Source of the DNA: Primula veris
Taxonomy: Eukaryota > Streptophyta > Magnoliopsida > Ericales > Primulaceae
Direction of reading: 5' to 3'
Assembly (NCBI GenBank): GCA_963682055.1
Contig: OY821742.1
Location: forward strand, 2,317,816 to 2,381,815
DNA length: 64,000 nucleotides
Below, piece by piece: positions 47,195 through 61,543 of this stretch. A program made the translations under genes and the position numbers. Each line of letters begins with the position of its first letter. Positions within the stretch are counted from its first letter, which is position 1. The notes under the pieces are model-generated. The model was not told where the DNA came from, made no database searches, and saw only the letters and a program-made list of their open reading frames with translations.

Positions 47195-50100
47195 TTACAT
47201 TAAACCATAAATGGCAGCATAAATAATCGTTAGCAGAGCAAGATAAATCTTTGAATAGGCGCTAACAGTTCCTGCAAAAGAGGTTTTTTGGTCCCTGAAA
47301 TGCACATAAAATGAGTTAGACCACGATCATCTAATAATATTTACAGAGACGGAGAGTTTAGAGGTCATACTTCTGCTTATAGGCAAGAGCACCACAATAA
47401 AGCACGTTATCTGGAATAGGAAACTCAGTACTGTTGTCTTCTTCGAGATTTAGAATTCTCATGTAAGTTTCTTGGCCCAAATACCATCTATCGAGATTTT
47501 CAACTCTAAGATTCCAGACTCCAACGTTGTCCAGCGAGACCATAATAGCTGTCCATCCACCAGGAAAAACCTACAAATTAACGGCCAGCAAGTAATCAAA
47601 CGTTTGGTAAAGTACATCTATAATTTTAAAGAAATGAAGCTATTGACACATAACAGATCGCAATAAAATGATATGTATGCTATCAAATATGTTAGGCTTC
47701 GGTTGACTAGTAAAAGTATTTCAAACATGATTGTCTATGGAATTTTTCACACACGCACAAACTAAGATGGGTTGCTGACTGTAATATTGCAATAATGAAG
47801 CCCTTGGACTTTCTCTGCTTTCTTTCCTCCACTGGCAATTTTTTGCCAAAAAAATCAAAAAATAATACTCCGTACATAATAACATAGATGTACTAGTGCA
47901 AATTTTCACAAACACACATATTTATGTACTTGTTAGTTTAGCCCTTTTCACCTTTTTGTTTCAAACTTTTGGAAAATGAAGTGTTGGCAAGCAAACCTGA
48001 GTAGTACACCTGGAAATAGCGTCCCACTTGTTATAACTATTCCTGCTGACTTCACTCCATTCACCAAACGCCATCCTGCAATTTATACCCAAGTAATATA
48101 AAATTCAGAGGTGGATCCGGAAGAAGGAAAAACAATGTCCCGTGATGCTAAGAGATAATCTAAAAATGGAAAAGGCCATACCCAACCACAAAAAACGAAT
48201 AACCGTCCATGTGAAAGCTCTGTGGCACGGTATCATTATTCTGTAATATTACCTCAATGAAACCCTTATATGTAGCACTAATTAAGGATCTGTCAAGCCT
48301 TAGTGGTCCAGTAAGAGGCTTATTTGGGAAATCTAGCTTATAAGCTCCTTTCACATCGAATTTGTCAGCTAGTCTAATCGGAGTATCTGGGTTAACAAAC
48401 GAAATCCCGTTATATGAAGCTCGGAGTTTTCCGTCAATCATAGTTGGTGGTAAACTCCTTAATATATACACGTCGGTTACATTAATTGAACCATAATGAA
48501 ATGAACCTTGAGGATTTGGTCGGGCTCCACTAGCTGATCCATTTTGCCTATTTAACCGCAAATTACAAATGGAGTTAGGAAAATATGGATGGAGATAGAA
48601 TATACAATGTGGACATATTTAATATGTTTTTCTATTTGAAAATACATTCAACATTCGGGAAGGAAAAGTTGGTGCAAAAGAAACATGGACATTATAAATG
48701 TTAATGGATCTTAAAACTAATACGTTACCCTTTCTCGTTTTTCATATAATTTATTGAATACTATCATTAGCATATGTCTTGGTATTCCTTCACATATATC
48801 AGTTTTCTCAACAAGAAAAACTTTTTTCCAAAAGTTTCTAACTGTAAAATGGTACTCAGACATATGATAGCGGAATTTAAAATAAAACAACTATTTTTTA
48901 CCAAGTTTCAAAATTCAGATTGACAAACGGAAGTTTCTTCAAATATAAGTATGAAAGACTTTAGGAATAATACCAAATATTTTACTAATAGAGGCCAGAA
49001 AGTAGGTGATACAATATAAAAATTAAAAAGTGAATTTGCTCAGGTCAGAAAAGGAAAGGAGAATTTTGCTATTAGGAAAAAACAAATAAAAATTAAACCT
49101 GATGGAAAGAGCCTGATTAACCGCAAAGGAACTATCAAAAGCATCATTAGGCGGATCAGGTAAAGGACCACTCGCTTTTCCTTGGGAATTAGAATAATGC
49201 AATATAGCTACACCCGTAACTCTTTGCCAAACAGTTTGGTTTACAAACCGAGCACTTGCTACAATATAGTAATCGCTACTTGCATTTTGGTCCATTGTAA
49301 CCAGGAAAGTATAAGATTGCCCCACATGAATATCTAAATTTGAATAGTTTTGTTGAGAAGTGTAGTAACCCTCGGTTTCTACTAAAAGGATATTGTGGCT
49401 CTGGATTCGAAAGTTTAGACAAGTTGAGACCCCAACGTTGTGGACACGAACCCGGTATGTTTTTCCTACAATAATTTATAGCCTAAGATTAAAACAATGT
49501 GAATATAGAGTGAGAAAGGAGAAAGTAGGTGTTGAAGGCACTTTTAAGAAACAAGGATGAGAAATAGGCCAAACCAGATATTCATCTATACAAAATGTGC
49601 AGTTACCAAAAACTTCCTTGTGATGAAACCAACTACAATTAGGACCCTAACATGTATCTTTTTTTTCTTCCATAGAAGAAAGGTTGCTTGGAATAATATC
49701 TGGCGACAACCATTTCACTTAATGTTGTTATCACAGAAAAATGTCTTCAATGCTAGGAAAATGTAATTGCATCTACGCATAACGATAAGTTCCAACAGCC
49801 ATAGAATATTAGAAGAAAAAACTAACTATGGGAATAATTCTAGCCGTTTACGCAATGTCAGACCAAATAAACGTGCACACAGTTGCTAATGGACATTTAC
49901 AATCAATAACATGATCCTAACCGTGATCAAATAAACAGCTATATCTTTAATCCTCTGGATTCAAAGAGAAATGCACAAAGGAGGGGTTTTCAAGGAACTG
50001 GAAATAAAAGTCATATATTCAAAAATGTGGAACATGGACTAGTGAAAGTTCCTACAAGAGAAACTAGATACTGGAATCTTTAGAAGCTTGCTACCATTAC

Positions 50101-53100
50101 AACCCCATCAGAAACATATATAAGGCAATTACTACTTAAAAAAATTAATGAAGGATGATTACCTGGATCAACATCGATAGTTTCATATTCAATTCCATCA
50201 GTTACGGAATCGTTATACTTGTAAGGTCCGTGCCCATTTATGAGAACTCCATCTGGTATTCCGGGCTCTTTACCAGCATCTAAATCAGCTCTCAATGCCT
50301 AAGATACATAAAAGGTACCCTCATATTATCATCTTCTATCGAAAAACATAATCATATACAATCAGATGAGCAATTGTTAGGTCAACTCTGAGTTCCTATA
50401 ATCAGGTTATATATACTCCCTTCACTTCTTATAAAGTGTCTGGCATTCCTTTCTGGTATTCTCCACATTAAGTGTCTACTTTCCAAATATGAAAGCAGCA
50501 AAAAAGTGTTCTGTGGTTTTACAATTTTCTTCACCTTTTCATTTGCTTAATTATAGCAAGACAAAAAAGAAGAGAAAATTCAGAGGTTTTACATAAATAA
50601 AGTTTAATGGGTGATGTAACCGATATTTTATGCTTTTATTGTAAAAGTTGGACTTTATTTGTTTGACCACCTTAAAAGCTAAGATTTTCTGGCTTTAGAC
50701 TAAAAAATATAAACTTTAAGCTTGAAGAAATTAGCTATTTCCTAAAATTCAAGAAGGATGGAACCAAACGAGCACTACGAGTTGTAATTCAAGTTTACTA
50801 ATGAATTTTTCCGATACAATAGCTTCTAAAAAAACAATAGGTACTAACAAACAAAAACTAACCTTGTGGCTTCGAGTGTACCAATCGCCGATTGTAATTA
50901 CGATATCGCCATCTGGGGAATTAAAAGGCAGTGGAATAATTTTCCGATTTGTGACGATAAAAGAACCAAATCCACCAGCTGCTCTTTGAAGATTCAGTGA
51001 TGGGTAAAAAAAGTAACTTCCAATTTGATCTTTCACCTGAAACTGGTAAGTCCAGTTCCGCTTAGGAGGGATAGGGCAATTCGTGCCTCGAACACCATCT
51101 TGGTAAGAAACTCGGCGCATTTGGATACCAGGCCTGTCAAAACAAAATTACAGAAAAAATTACTACAAAGTACAAAATGCATTAAAAAGATAATGACGGT
51201 AAACTAAGATTGATTAATCCATGGACAGAAAAGAAAAGGCTGCAAGGAATGTATTTCGGAAATACATCCACGAAATTTTACATTTTATCCAAGAGATTTT
51301 GAAAAGCTTCGGCTTTGAAGTAAACAACTAAATGATATTACATTTTAAGCAACAAAAAAAATAAGCTTAAAAGTTGCAACCAAAGAAGGGATATTTATGC
51401 AGGCTACCATATTGCATATTTCTGTTTAAACTAATGTGTCAGAAGATTGCAGAAAAAACATAGATAAACAGCTCAACTTCAGAGGGTAACGAACAATATT
51501 TGCCAGGTACAAAAATTATTATGGATGAACGAATAAAAGAGGATAGGTAAATAAGCAATTCACTACAGTTTAACACTCACCAAGTCATAAGCACATCTTC
51601 GTCCAACATGTTCTTCACATTTACAAGAACATTGTCATTAGTGGTAACGTTAATCGGGTGGCCTGGAAAGTTGCCACTAACCATAATAACCTGCAAACAA
51701 GTGCAAACAGAAAAATGAAAATTACATCCAAATTCAGGACGTAACTGAACCTTGTTTATAATATATTGAATAATTTCCATTAAGAACAAGAGTAATATCA
51801 ACCACCCCCACGAAATCTTCTTGACTAGATTAGTGAACTACCATTAACCAGTCTACCATCTAATAAACACCTTGAAAATTAAGGACCCCAAACTACAAAT
51901 ATTTCTTGGTACAACATTTGCCAAAGCAGACAAGATGGGACGGCTAGGTTTCCCCCTTTTTTTTTACGGTTAAATTATCTATTGTTTCTTTATTAGTAAA
52001 AAATCAACAAAGAGGACATATCATTCGCCGTTTATATCTTGATAACCCGCCTTCCAAAATCCTTTCTGGATAAATACGAAGAATCAACTGCTTATTGTAA
52101 TTATATGGTCCTTATTTGAACCATTTCTGGATTAATCCCCTGTCCCAATATTTGAACCACCCCTATCTTCAACTTAACATGGGAGTAGTTTTGAACTTGC
52201 TCATTTACGATCTCAAATCAAACATCTAGTAAACAAATGGGATGTCAGTACACTGTAAAATTTTCAAATAACTCGCCTAGCATATTTCTTTACCTCAACT
52301 CTGAAAATCCTTTTTCCCCCTGAGTCAGCAGCTGCTGATTTTAAATATGTACTTAGTTACTAACCCTCATTTCTTATATATCAACCCCTACACTTCAATT
52401 TCTAATGAAGGTCATAAAATCGGAAAATTAGGTAAATTGGAAGTGGAGGGCTATATGCTGTTTCCTAATTTACAAACATTTCACTTAAAAATCATAAAAT
52501 TATTTTTCCTCCAAGAAAACACATATTTAGTCCACAATCCTCTTACAAATACTCAAACCGATATCTTAAAACAGCTACTATGAATCAAAAAAGGAGTAAC
52601 AAAATTGCTTCCAACATCATAATGAATAAGATTTGGCAATTTAAAAAAACTAAAATACCCACAGGCCACAGCTAACATAATTATTACATATAACGCCTTT
52701 GTTTCACCTTCTAAAAATGATCAAAAAGATTGTGGAACTTCAAATTTTTGCCTTTATTTTTTACATTAACTCTATCAAATGCAGTAAAAAATGGTTCACA
52801 ATTTATTAAAGACAAAATTGAGAACCTAACACAAAATATGTGCAATGATGAAGATGTTCCCTAAATAATCTGACTTCACATAAAGTAACAATAAGTAAAT
52901 AACATAGAAATTCGTTATATACAAATATACCTTTCCTTCATCCTTCAACAAAATCATAATTAATCCATACCCAATAGAGAATAGTTCACACAATCTATAC
53001 GATAAATGAACATGTTACTGCAATAATTTCACCTCATATTAAAAAAAAAAAACGATCTTTTACCATAAATCCTGTTTTTTTTTTTTTCGATTTTAGGCTT

Positions 53101-53704
53101 TCAACGCCCCCATACATAGGGCAAAAAAGAAAAGTTATAATTCCGGCATTGTTCACTGCCCATTTCCAAGAAAATAACAATAAAATAAGGACTAAGTATA
53201 TAAAAGCCATTTTATTCAAATATACTTATACTGTTATACACACACATATATAGAGAGATATAGAGAATGATTATATACAACAAATGATGGCTCATTATAT
53301 CATATTTTTATCCAAACCTAGTAGAAAATAGTTAAAAACTTCTATACAATAATTTCACCCCAAATTGAAATAATAATAAAAAAACCGCTCTTTTACCAAG
53401 AATATTGATTATTTCTTTTATCGATTTTATCCTTTTCATCACCTTCATAAATAAAATAAAAAAATCTAGTTCCGCCACCGTTCACTGCCCATTTCCAAGA
53501 AAGTAACAACAATAAAATAAGAACTAAGTATGTAACAGCCATTATACACAAATAAACACACACACATATATAAATGTAGTATATAGATTTTCATTAAATC
53601 AACAGATGATGGTTCATAATTAAACAGAATAACAATAATTTTGCTACCCATTTCCAACAAAGTAACAATAATATATGTATGTATTATGTATATAACATCC
53701 ATTA

Positions 53705-53742
<38 letters not shown>

Positions 53743-54313
53743 ATTATATAAAAATGTTACCACAAATATTTCACTAATCACTACCCATTTCCAACAAAGT
53801 AACAATAATATATGTATGTATTATGTATGTAACATCCATTACAAACACACACACACACACACACACATATAATTATATAAAAATGTTACCACAAATATTT
53901 CACTAATCACTACCCGTTTCCAACAAAGTAACAACAATATATGTATGTATTATGCATGTAACATCCATTATACACACACACACACACACACATATAATTA
54001 TATAAAAATGTTAACACAAATATTTAACTAATCACTACCCATTTCCAAAAAAGTAACAACACTAAGGACTATTTATGTAACACCCACAAATACACACACA
54101 CACACACACACACACACATATGTATATATATATATATATATATATATTGATATATAAATATAAATATAGAGAGAGATGGACCTTTTGGGGTATGCCGAGA
54201 GGCGAACGAGTATTGTAACTAAGCACCATTTCGAAACTAACATAAGCATCTCCACCAAAACACACGTTAACTAGCAAACCACTAAAGATCAACACAAACT
54301 GAAACAAACCCAT
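47195..54313 (-). CDS. SKS: SKU5-similar (SKS) multicopper oxidase-like protein
   Basis: Complement of nine exons: 47195-47294, 47371-47570, 47997-48075, 48182-48547, 49099-49465, 50163-50298, 50863-51133, 51581-51690, 54182-54313. All junctions keep frame, giving 586 aa. The cupredoxin-type fold is as in the SKU5/SKS family of cell-surface, wall-associated proteins acting in directional growth. Visible: signal peptide (1-20), SPLGIPQK, TWPGIQMRR where true oxidases have HWHG, GTNCPIPP, GDWYTR, DGVLINGHGPY, YRVRVHNVG, VGQSYTFLVTMDQ, GARPNPQGSFHYG and GVWNLRVENLDRWYLGQETY. Copper-ligand histidines are largely missing, as is normal for SKS proteins. The last exon encodes a hydrophobic C-terminus, consistent with a GPI signal. 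SKS1/SKS2-like members seem closest. Intron 1 is 2.5 kb and repeat-filled; its donor (AAG|GTCCAT) is weak. A Stowaway-like arm lies near 50410. Confidence 0.94.
53022..54125. repeat. Tandem units with embedded (CA)n arrays in SKS intron 1
   Basis: The block CTACCCATTTCCAAC recurs at 53644, 53781, 53910 and 54035 (spacing 137, 129, 125 bp). Each is followed by GTAACA..., a (CA)n run of variable length and an ATATAATTATATAAAAATG block. Two longer, more diverged units (about 325 bp) precede them from 53022 and 53347, sharing CACTGCCCATTTCCAAGAAA. A (TA)n tract is at about 54123-54148. Confidence 0.85.
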
Positions 54314-57300
54314 TTTACAGATTATTCAAAAATGTTTTTTAGGGTTTTTAGTTTTTAGTGTTTTACATGAGATATAGATACAGGGATATAGATATAGAGA
54401 GAGAGAAAGTAAGTTTGAAATATGAATGTTTGTGTTTGGGGTTTATTGAAATTTGGGTTTAAGAATTATAGTATAAAAAATATTATTGGACTATTGGCCC
54501 TTGCTCGTGGGTCTAAGTTGGTGTTTCTATCTTTTATAACTCTAACCTCTAGTATATAAAGAAGGTTAGGGTCCCCATACATTCTGATTAATAAAGACTC
54601 TATTGTTGTCTCTCTCATATCTCTCTATATCTATACATATCTCTATATATATCTATAACGAGCTAATATGTCACACAACACGTTATCGGCACTTTGCTCG
54701 CGGAGAATAGGATATACGCTCGCGGATATTGGAGATTGTTGGTAAACGCACGGATATTGGGTATTTATAAACCTTGAGGTTTATCCGGGTTTTAGGGTTT
54801 TGCTATATCGATCTTCACCAACATACCGTGCGTAAGGTACCGAATTCAAAACTTAATTTATTCCATATATGTGATCGCACATATTATTTTATGGATAATT
54901 AAAACATGATAAATTATATGAAAGATGTAAAACATATTGGGTAATAAGGCATTTTTTTTGTCTGCATGTGAAGCAAATTGATAAGTAAAGACCTGGTAAC
55001 TCATATGGATATGTTTGATTAGATTATTATTAACATGTATATGCCGTATGCTTTATTATTATGCCGTATGTGTGGTTATGAATTTACAGTCTAAATTGGT
55101 TAAGATATAAACCTTTAGAGGTTAAGCTATTATGTTTGAAAGCACTAGAATCATACTGAAACAGGTCAAGAATTGTGTACTGCCTATGTAATTATAATTA
55201 TAATCAAACTGGATATAGTTTACTTAATTACAGGAGAGACCCCTAGTATTGTACTTACATTTAAAACAGTATATATGAGTTTAATTCTAGCTTAATACTC
55301 GGCCCATATTAATATACATACATGCATGAATATTGTTTAGTGATTAGTTAATAAAAAAAATTACATGTTAAGTGAATAAGAATTACCATGTTAATAATCA
55401 CTGTCATGTAAAATTATTACTGCTGCTATGTATATAATATGTAAATTTGCGAAATCATATATTTTCACATTTAAGTTGGAAAAATTATGAACCTTCCCCA
55501 ACTAGGCTCACCTATTTGGATACGATGCCTAGGAAAGATATAGGCGGAATTCGATATCCTAATGAGGTCGGGTTTTAAGTGGTATTCGTGCCCTCCACCC
55601 TCACCGTCTTTCCTGGTCGTTTTTCAAGTAGAGCTACCGAAAGGGGTTGACTAAATAATAATTTCCCCGAGTGTGTTTATATAGTGATGTATGTTTCGCC
55701 GAATTGGTGTCTCAGTATCGACCCGTCGTTCGATCAATGAGAACCAATTCACATTAAAAGCAAAACTAATATTTTCGAACCTGTCGTTTCGAAAAAAAAG
55801 TTTGTGCTTGTGCAAACCATAAACATATAAACCAGTCGTTTTATATGATAAATAATCCAGAACTCCCAACACATGTTGGATGCCATCTATGATGAGAAAA
55901 ATCGTAAAACATACTTACGAAATGACTGTTTAAACGTTGATTTTAATCCGTCACCACATGTTACTCACCCTGATGTGTGAAAAATGTGATGCCCAATTTT
56001 TTTTGGATGCCATCTTTGATGAGTAAAACACGAGTTTGTTGTTACTTCTAGATGAAAGATAAGGCATTGATAATATTCCGCCGCCACATTTGAAGCGTGA
56101 TGACGTCTATGGTGAACAAATGTCTGAAATTGACATATTGGAGCAATCCTTCACCAAAATACTAGCTTGGAAATTGTATTCCATAAGCAGTATCGTGAAT
56201 TTATATTCACCATGTTCCTTTATCACCCATCTGTTATTGGATAAGAAAATTACCACGGTGAGTAGTTTTAATCCTATTGGGTCAATGGCGAATTGTTTGC
56301 CTGATATTAATGCTCTTCGTGTATATTTTTTTTCCACGAATCGAGAACCGAGACAAGTGTTACTTGCCTCGAACTATCGCGATCCCGATGAATCGCCTAG
56401 CCAAGCGAGATTTTAGACAATCGTCAAAATCGAAAACCTGTGGCTCCAAGACAGTAATTGAAAGGAACAATATGGCACGTTGTCACAAAGCAAGAGATAA
56501 TGCTCAAGGAGCCAATTCTATGCTATAAAGACAAAGGTCATGCACGGTTACCCCTTAAATAGTTCACAACTATTATAAAGGTGGAAAAACTGATGCTAAT
56601 GTGGTTAAAGTTAATTGAAAGGAAACTATTGAGACCCCCGATTTTGTGGCTCAAATGAGTTTGATACCTTTCTTTATTGATTTTGATAAATCATTGAGCC
56701 ATTTTTTCGCTCATCTGGATTATGTTTTTCCATTTGGATTATGATTTTCCATTTGGACATACTTTTGGATTATGGTTTGCCTGTTTACGAAATTTCTCGA
56801 AATAATTTAAAGTGTTTTGAGCAAATTACTTTGACAAATGTGACCAAACTTTAAATTATGAAATTTTAGGCAATACTTGTAGTGTAGTTGCTTTTCTGGA
56901 AATAGTGGGTAACAGTGTACCACATAATTTCACCAACTACTTGCCTAAAAAAAAGTACTCAGTGACAATAATTCTGGACCTTTCGTTCCAAAATCGAAAT
57001 TTTTGGTAAAACCAAATTGTTTTGTCAAATATGAGGTCTTATACTCATGTAGGTCCTGTCGTATCTTGTTGAGTTATAAAATATTCGAGAAAACCAGTGT
57101 TATCTGGTAATAGCTCATGAAAGAAATTAATTTTTTTTTACATAGCCTCCATTCAATATGACCAAAAGCGTATTTTAGAGGAGTTGAAATGTCTTTCAAG
57201 TGGTTGCTACCACATTCTTTAAAGCATTTAAAGTTACTTTATCATTTCGCCTGTCGTCGAAATGATAAATGATTTAGATGCTAAGACATGATTGTCTATA

Positions 57301-57819
57301 CTATCATTCGCCTGTCGTCGATTGATAAGAGCATTTTGATATTGTGGCATTGACCGGATGAGATATTCCCAGGTCAAAAGACGATGCTTGATTTATAATC
57401 GCATCACATTTGGATTCTCTCTGAGAATATATTTCGCGATTAATCCGAAATTCATGTCATTAATGCTCATTTTGAAAGACTAGTATGTGAAAAGATCACG
57501 AAATGAACTCGTAGAATTCTTGTAAAGAATTGAAGGAGTTATTGTGGACTTATCCAACCATAAGACGGACCATAAATATAAATGGTTATGGTTGATGCAT
57601 CGACAATATGGTCACATTTTAATGTTGTCCACATAAATGCAGCACTTTCCAAACTTTTAGCCCTATCATTAAGTTGATGGCTCATGATCCGGATTATCCT
57701 GAAAAGTCTAGTCGACTTGATAATTCCGAAGAGTAATAATTGAAATTTCGATTTGAATTACTTGAGTTTAGAAATTGAAATTGAACATCCTGTCGATTAT
57801 GTTCAGACCCAAATGGACT

Positions 57820-60000
57820 CACGGAAAGTTTGATGATGCTACTGCAAATGATTGCACGCATTTCTTGGTCTTGCATACCAAGATTTATATTTCCGTGTGG
57901 GGTTATGCTATTTTGCTGCATTGGTCCGTTATGAGGCCCATAGACACTCAAACACCATATGCGTACCAGCTGGTTACTGGTTATGAGCCAGAAGTCTCAT
58001 ATTAACGCGTGTTTAGAGTGATTCATTAATATTTTGATTGAGCCGCTCTAGCGTTCAAAATATGGACCTCTGAAGGGGACATAAGTCGATTATGAATCTC
58101 CTGCCTATCATTTGATAGAGTAACCTTGGCAAGCGATCTCTTTACCGCATGATATGCGAAAGTGACATCGCTAAGACTGTTCTCCCCGTCGTTAGGGGGA
58201 GATTTGCACATTACCGTTGATAAGGAACGCCGTGAAATAACGTGGCATAACCCACTCAGTCTTAGCTTGATTCCCAAAACTGCACTTAGTGATAAGTAAG
58301 TGCATAGACTCCCTCAAGTCTAACTAAATGCCAAACGCATTTAATGACTTTATGAGATGTCACGAGATCATTTATACCTGCTGCAAAATTCTTGCAAGGA
58401 TAGACGTCCCTGTCGGACGCCGTGTTCCTGTCGTAACACGTTGCTTTTGGCCGAACCCGCCAAGCAAAGGACGCTGCCGTCGGCCGTCAGTCTGTCATCC
58501 TTCCCAAGATATGAGGAAGTTGACCGGTTCTTAATTCGTTCAGCCCCAGAGGTGGTGAACTGAAACTCGTTTGTCGCACGAGATTATAAAGGATCAAGGA
58601 GATGTGTGATTTCCTCCTCATCCTAAGAATCTCGAAATATCTGTCGATCATGATATCTTAGACTATATTGAAGCGAAACGAGACTGTCATTGATTACTTG
58701 TTCATATATTCGGTGACGACTGATAATATGAGCAAATTATGACAGGGAACCATGTACCGTTGCCTGAAGTCAACGTAGAATAGACTGTACTAATGGAAAC
58801 TTGCAATCCAAGTAGACTCCTTAGCGAAAGTGTGTTCGGACCTGTAGTTCCAACACCACCAATGTTAAACGAGTTCGTTTATTTGGTTATTCGTAAGGAA
58901 AAGTGATGAAAATAATGAGATTGTAGAATGCTCGCCTAGTAGCGCAAGGCTTCTCTCACACCTTGGAATTGATTACGAGATGGTTGATTTCCTCGTAATA
59001 GACATTATAACAGTCCCCTACTTTACCAGTTTAGTAGTTTCCGAAAAACTGAGTATGCAGCCATGAATGTGGTCATGGTTTTATCTCTATGGGGATTTAG
59101 ACAAAGAGATATAGATGAAGGTCCCTGTGTGACTTCATGTGCTTAAATCAAGTAGTTTCTGACCACGGAACATGATCTCAATTGACTGAGACGTTCACTA
59201 TATGGATTAATATAATCCGAGCGGATGTGGTATACCGCCTAAGTGAGTACTTGATTAGCTTGGGATACTTGAACAAGTATTATGCCCTTGCGTGTTTTAT
59301 TACGCGATCCATTTTTGGATTTGCCTTCGAGATGAAGGATCTTGGGAAGACACGGTAGTGACTCAACCTGATGATTGAGTCCCGTAAAGATTGAATCTAA
59401 GTCCATGATTCAGACTACACCCAGAAGGTGTTATGACGTTTTAGTCATCATGACGCTAAGTCGTCAGATTCTCCATGATCGTTCGATCACTAGACATTGA
59501 TATAGACCCAGTCCGTCCCTGATGAGACGATGAAGAGATATTGAACCATAATGTTCATATCTAAGTACAATAAGCGCATCATTGTACTTGGTCTAATGTG
59601 CTAAGACGAACATCTCGTCTGTTGTGAATGGTATAGCTCGACACAACATCGCGCTAACACGCTGCCATCGAAATGGCACTAAAGACACATTCCCTTACCT
59701 TATGGTAATTTTGGAAGTGGGCTAGTTTATCCCATTTGCGTCATCGAGTGTACCTACCCCCTTCGGTACTCGAATTAACGCAACCCTTTTTCGGTTATAC
59801 CGATGCTGGTTACTTATCAAACCCGCATAAGGGATATTCCTAACATGGCATGTCTTTACCATTAGGAATAAGGCGATATCTTGGAGGTCTTGGAATGACT
59901 CCAAACGAATCACTATGATCTGCTCGTGCTCTATGAGACGACTAGAGAGTGTATATGGCTTCGAGCTAGTATTAGCCATATTTGAATTACATATGCTCTA
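57820..60000 (+). pseudogene. Decayed copia pol region
   Basis: Translation of short stretches gives recognisable copia pieces separated by stops and frameshifts: an integrase C-terminal stretch (SVWGYAILLHW, then TPYAYQLVTGYEP, 57890-57990), the SPSLGG linker (about 58190), ARIDVPVGR (about 58395), an RT start (RLVAQGFSHTLGIDYE, about 58940), later RT pieces to about 59600 and an RNase H piece (YTDAGYLSNPHKG, about 59797). No frame is long enough to encode a working enzyme. Confidence 0.75.
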
Positions 60001-60119
60001 TCTCACGATCCAGATAAAACACTTGTCATAGAAGACAACTTGTTGTTATCGATCAAGAGAGACATGACTACATTATGCTATTAGCATTTATCGTCGAAAT
60101 AAATCTTCACATATGAAGT

Positions 60120-60800
60120 TTAAGAGCATCATGTCGAATGCTCGTTTTATTCCACGTTATATTTTCTTGCATACAGTCGTGTGCAAGTAAATGAGGCATC
60201 CAGTCGAATGCTCGTTCTCTTTCTTGGAATATGAAATCTTTGCACCCAGTCGTGTGCAAGTGAGGGGGAGCATCCAGGTGAATGCTTATTGCACTAATTA
60301 CTACTTAGTCGAAATCTTCGCACCCTGTCGTGTGCAAGTGAGGGGGAGCATCCAGTCGCATGCTCGTGTACTCTTTTTGTCCTTAGACCAAGGTTTTTTC
60401 CCACTGGGTTTTCCTTGGCAAGGTTTTTAGCGAGACACGTTCCCATCATATCTCACTTAAGATTGCCGAAATTAGGGGGAGTATCCGGTTGTATACTTCT
60501 TACCACTGTGTACTCTTTTGTCCTTCGACTAGAGGTTTTTCCTACTGGGTTTACCCTAGCAAGGTTTTGATGAGGCACCTGTTTTGTGGTTGATCCCCTA
60601 CTACTACCACTGTTGCACTCTTTTTCCTTCGATCAGAGATTTTCCTATTGGGTTTGCTCTGGCAAGGTTTTGATGAGGCACACTGTTTTGTGGTTAGTTA
60701 CTTACATGATATTTCGGCCTATATCATTCGGCTACACAGTTTCTCCTAGGTACCAGTTTTGTCCCACACTGGGTTTTCCGTCCCTAAGGTTTTTATGTGT
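60120..60800. repeat. Repeats between copia pol and 3' LTR
   Basis: Two interleaved families occur. GAGCATCCAGTCGAATGCTCG-like units recur at about 60125, 60192, 60267 and 60346, alternating with CACCCAGTCGTGTGCAAGTG. Then TTTTTCCCACTGGGTTTTCC-like units recur near 60395, 60536, 60640 and 60765. The second type is common in the 3' internal part of some plant copia families. Confidence 0.75.
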
Positions 60801-61160
60801 TTAGCACTGCGAATGAACTCGACTCAGATCGAATGCATGAAGACGAAGAATTCAAGACGTCCAAAGGGGGAGTGTTGTAAGATATTATTGGACTATTGGG
60901 TCTTACTCATAGTGGGCCTAAGTTGGGCTTTCTATCTTGTATAACCCTAACCTCTAGTATATAAAGAAGGTTAGGGTCCCCTTTTATTGATACATTCTGA
61001 TTAATAAAGACTCTATTGTTGTCTCTCTCATATCTCTCTCTATATCTATACATATCTCTATATATATTTATAACGAGCTAATATGTCACACAACAGTATA
61101 ATTAATTAAGGTGGTGGTTTCTATGCACTTTATTTTAATTTATTCCCCTTTTTTAATTAG

Positions 61161-61390
61161 TACCTCCGGTTTAATTGTTTATTTTAAAACTACGAGCAAT
61201 TTTGATCGGTCAAAAACTTTTATCAAAATTGTCGAAATGAAATTTTTTAAAAGTTGATGATATAGTTCAAATGTTAAATTTTATGATTAGATTTAAAAAA
61301 AAAATTATTTCGACAATTTTGATATAAGTTATAACCGGTCAAAATTGCACGTAATTTCGTAATGGACAATTAAATGAAAATGAAGGAGTA
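61161..61390. mobile_element. Stowaway-like MITE with TA target sites
   Basis: Element 61163-61388 between TA dinucleotides. The left end reads CCTCCGGTTTAATTGTTTAT and the right end on the reverse strand CTCCTTCATTTTCATTTAAT. Inner arms AGCAATTTTGATCGGTCA and TGCAATTTTGACCGGT pair as well. It fits the CTCC-type Stowaway ends. Confidence 0.7.
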
Positions 61391-61543
61391 GTTGGTTATT
61401 TATTTTTGATTGATAAATAACATTATATATTTGTACCGAAAACGTCTTTGTTAACATGTGTCTTCGATGCAAATTTTAACATACATTTGATTTTCTATTG
61501 TAATGTAATATTAATATTTATGATATTATTATATGGTAATTAA

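Larger units (their letters stand above)
54471..61100 (+). mobile_element. Ty1-copia LTR retrotransposon with GTATA TSD
   Basis: 5' LTR 54476-54680, 3' LTR 60873-61095, TSD GTATA at 54471-54475 and 61096-61100. The LTRs share TATTGGACTATTGG, CCTCTAGTATATAAAGAAGG (TATA box), AATAAAGACTC (polyadenylation-like) and TGTCACACAACA ends. The first bases of the 5' LTR are altered or lost. CGTTATCGGCAC follows the 5' LTR as a likely primer-binding site, and a polypurine tract (CCAAAGGGGGAG, 60861-60872) precedes the 3' LTR. It lies about 160 bp upstream of the SKS start codon, pointing away from SKS. Confidence 0.92.

Noticed and set aside
47358..47543. SKS protein ending at ...YKQKYDL
   Set aside because: A GTATGA donor at 47370 and a TTTCAG acceptor at 47295 add a final exon encoding the hydrophobic C-terminus expected for the family, with correct phase.
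54073..54258. Frames with (YI)n and (VC)n runs in SKS intron 1
   Set aside because: These are translations of (TA)n and (CA)n microsatellites; only the first 44 codons from 54313 are coding.
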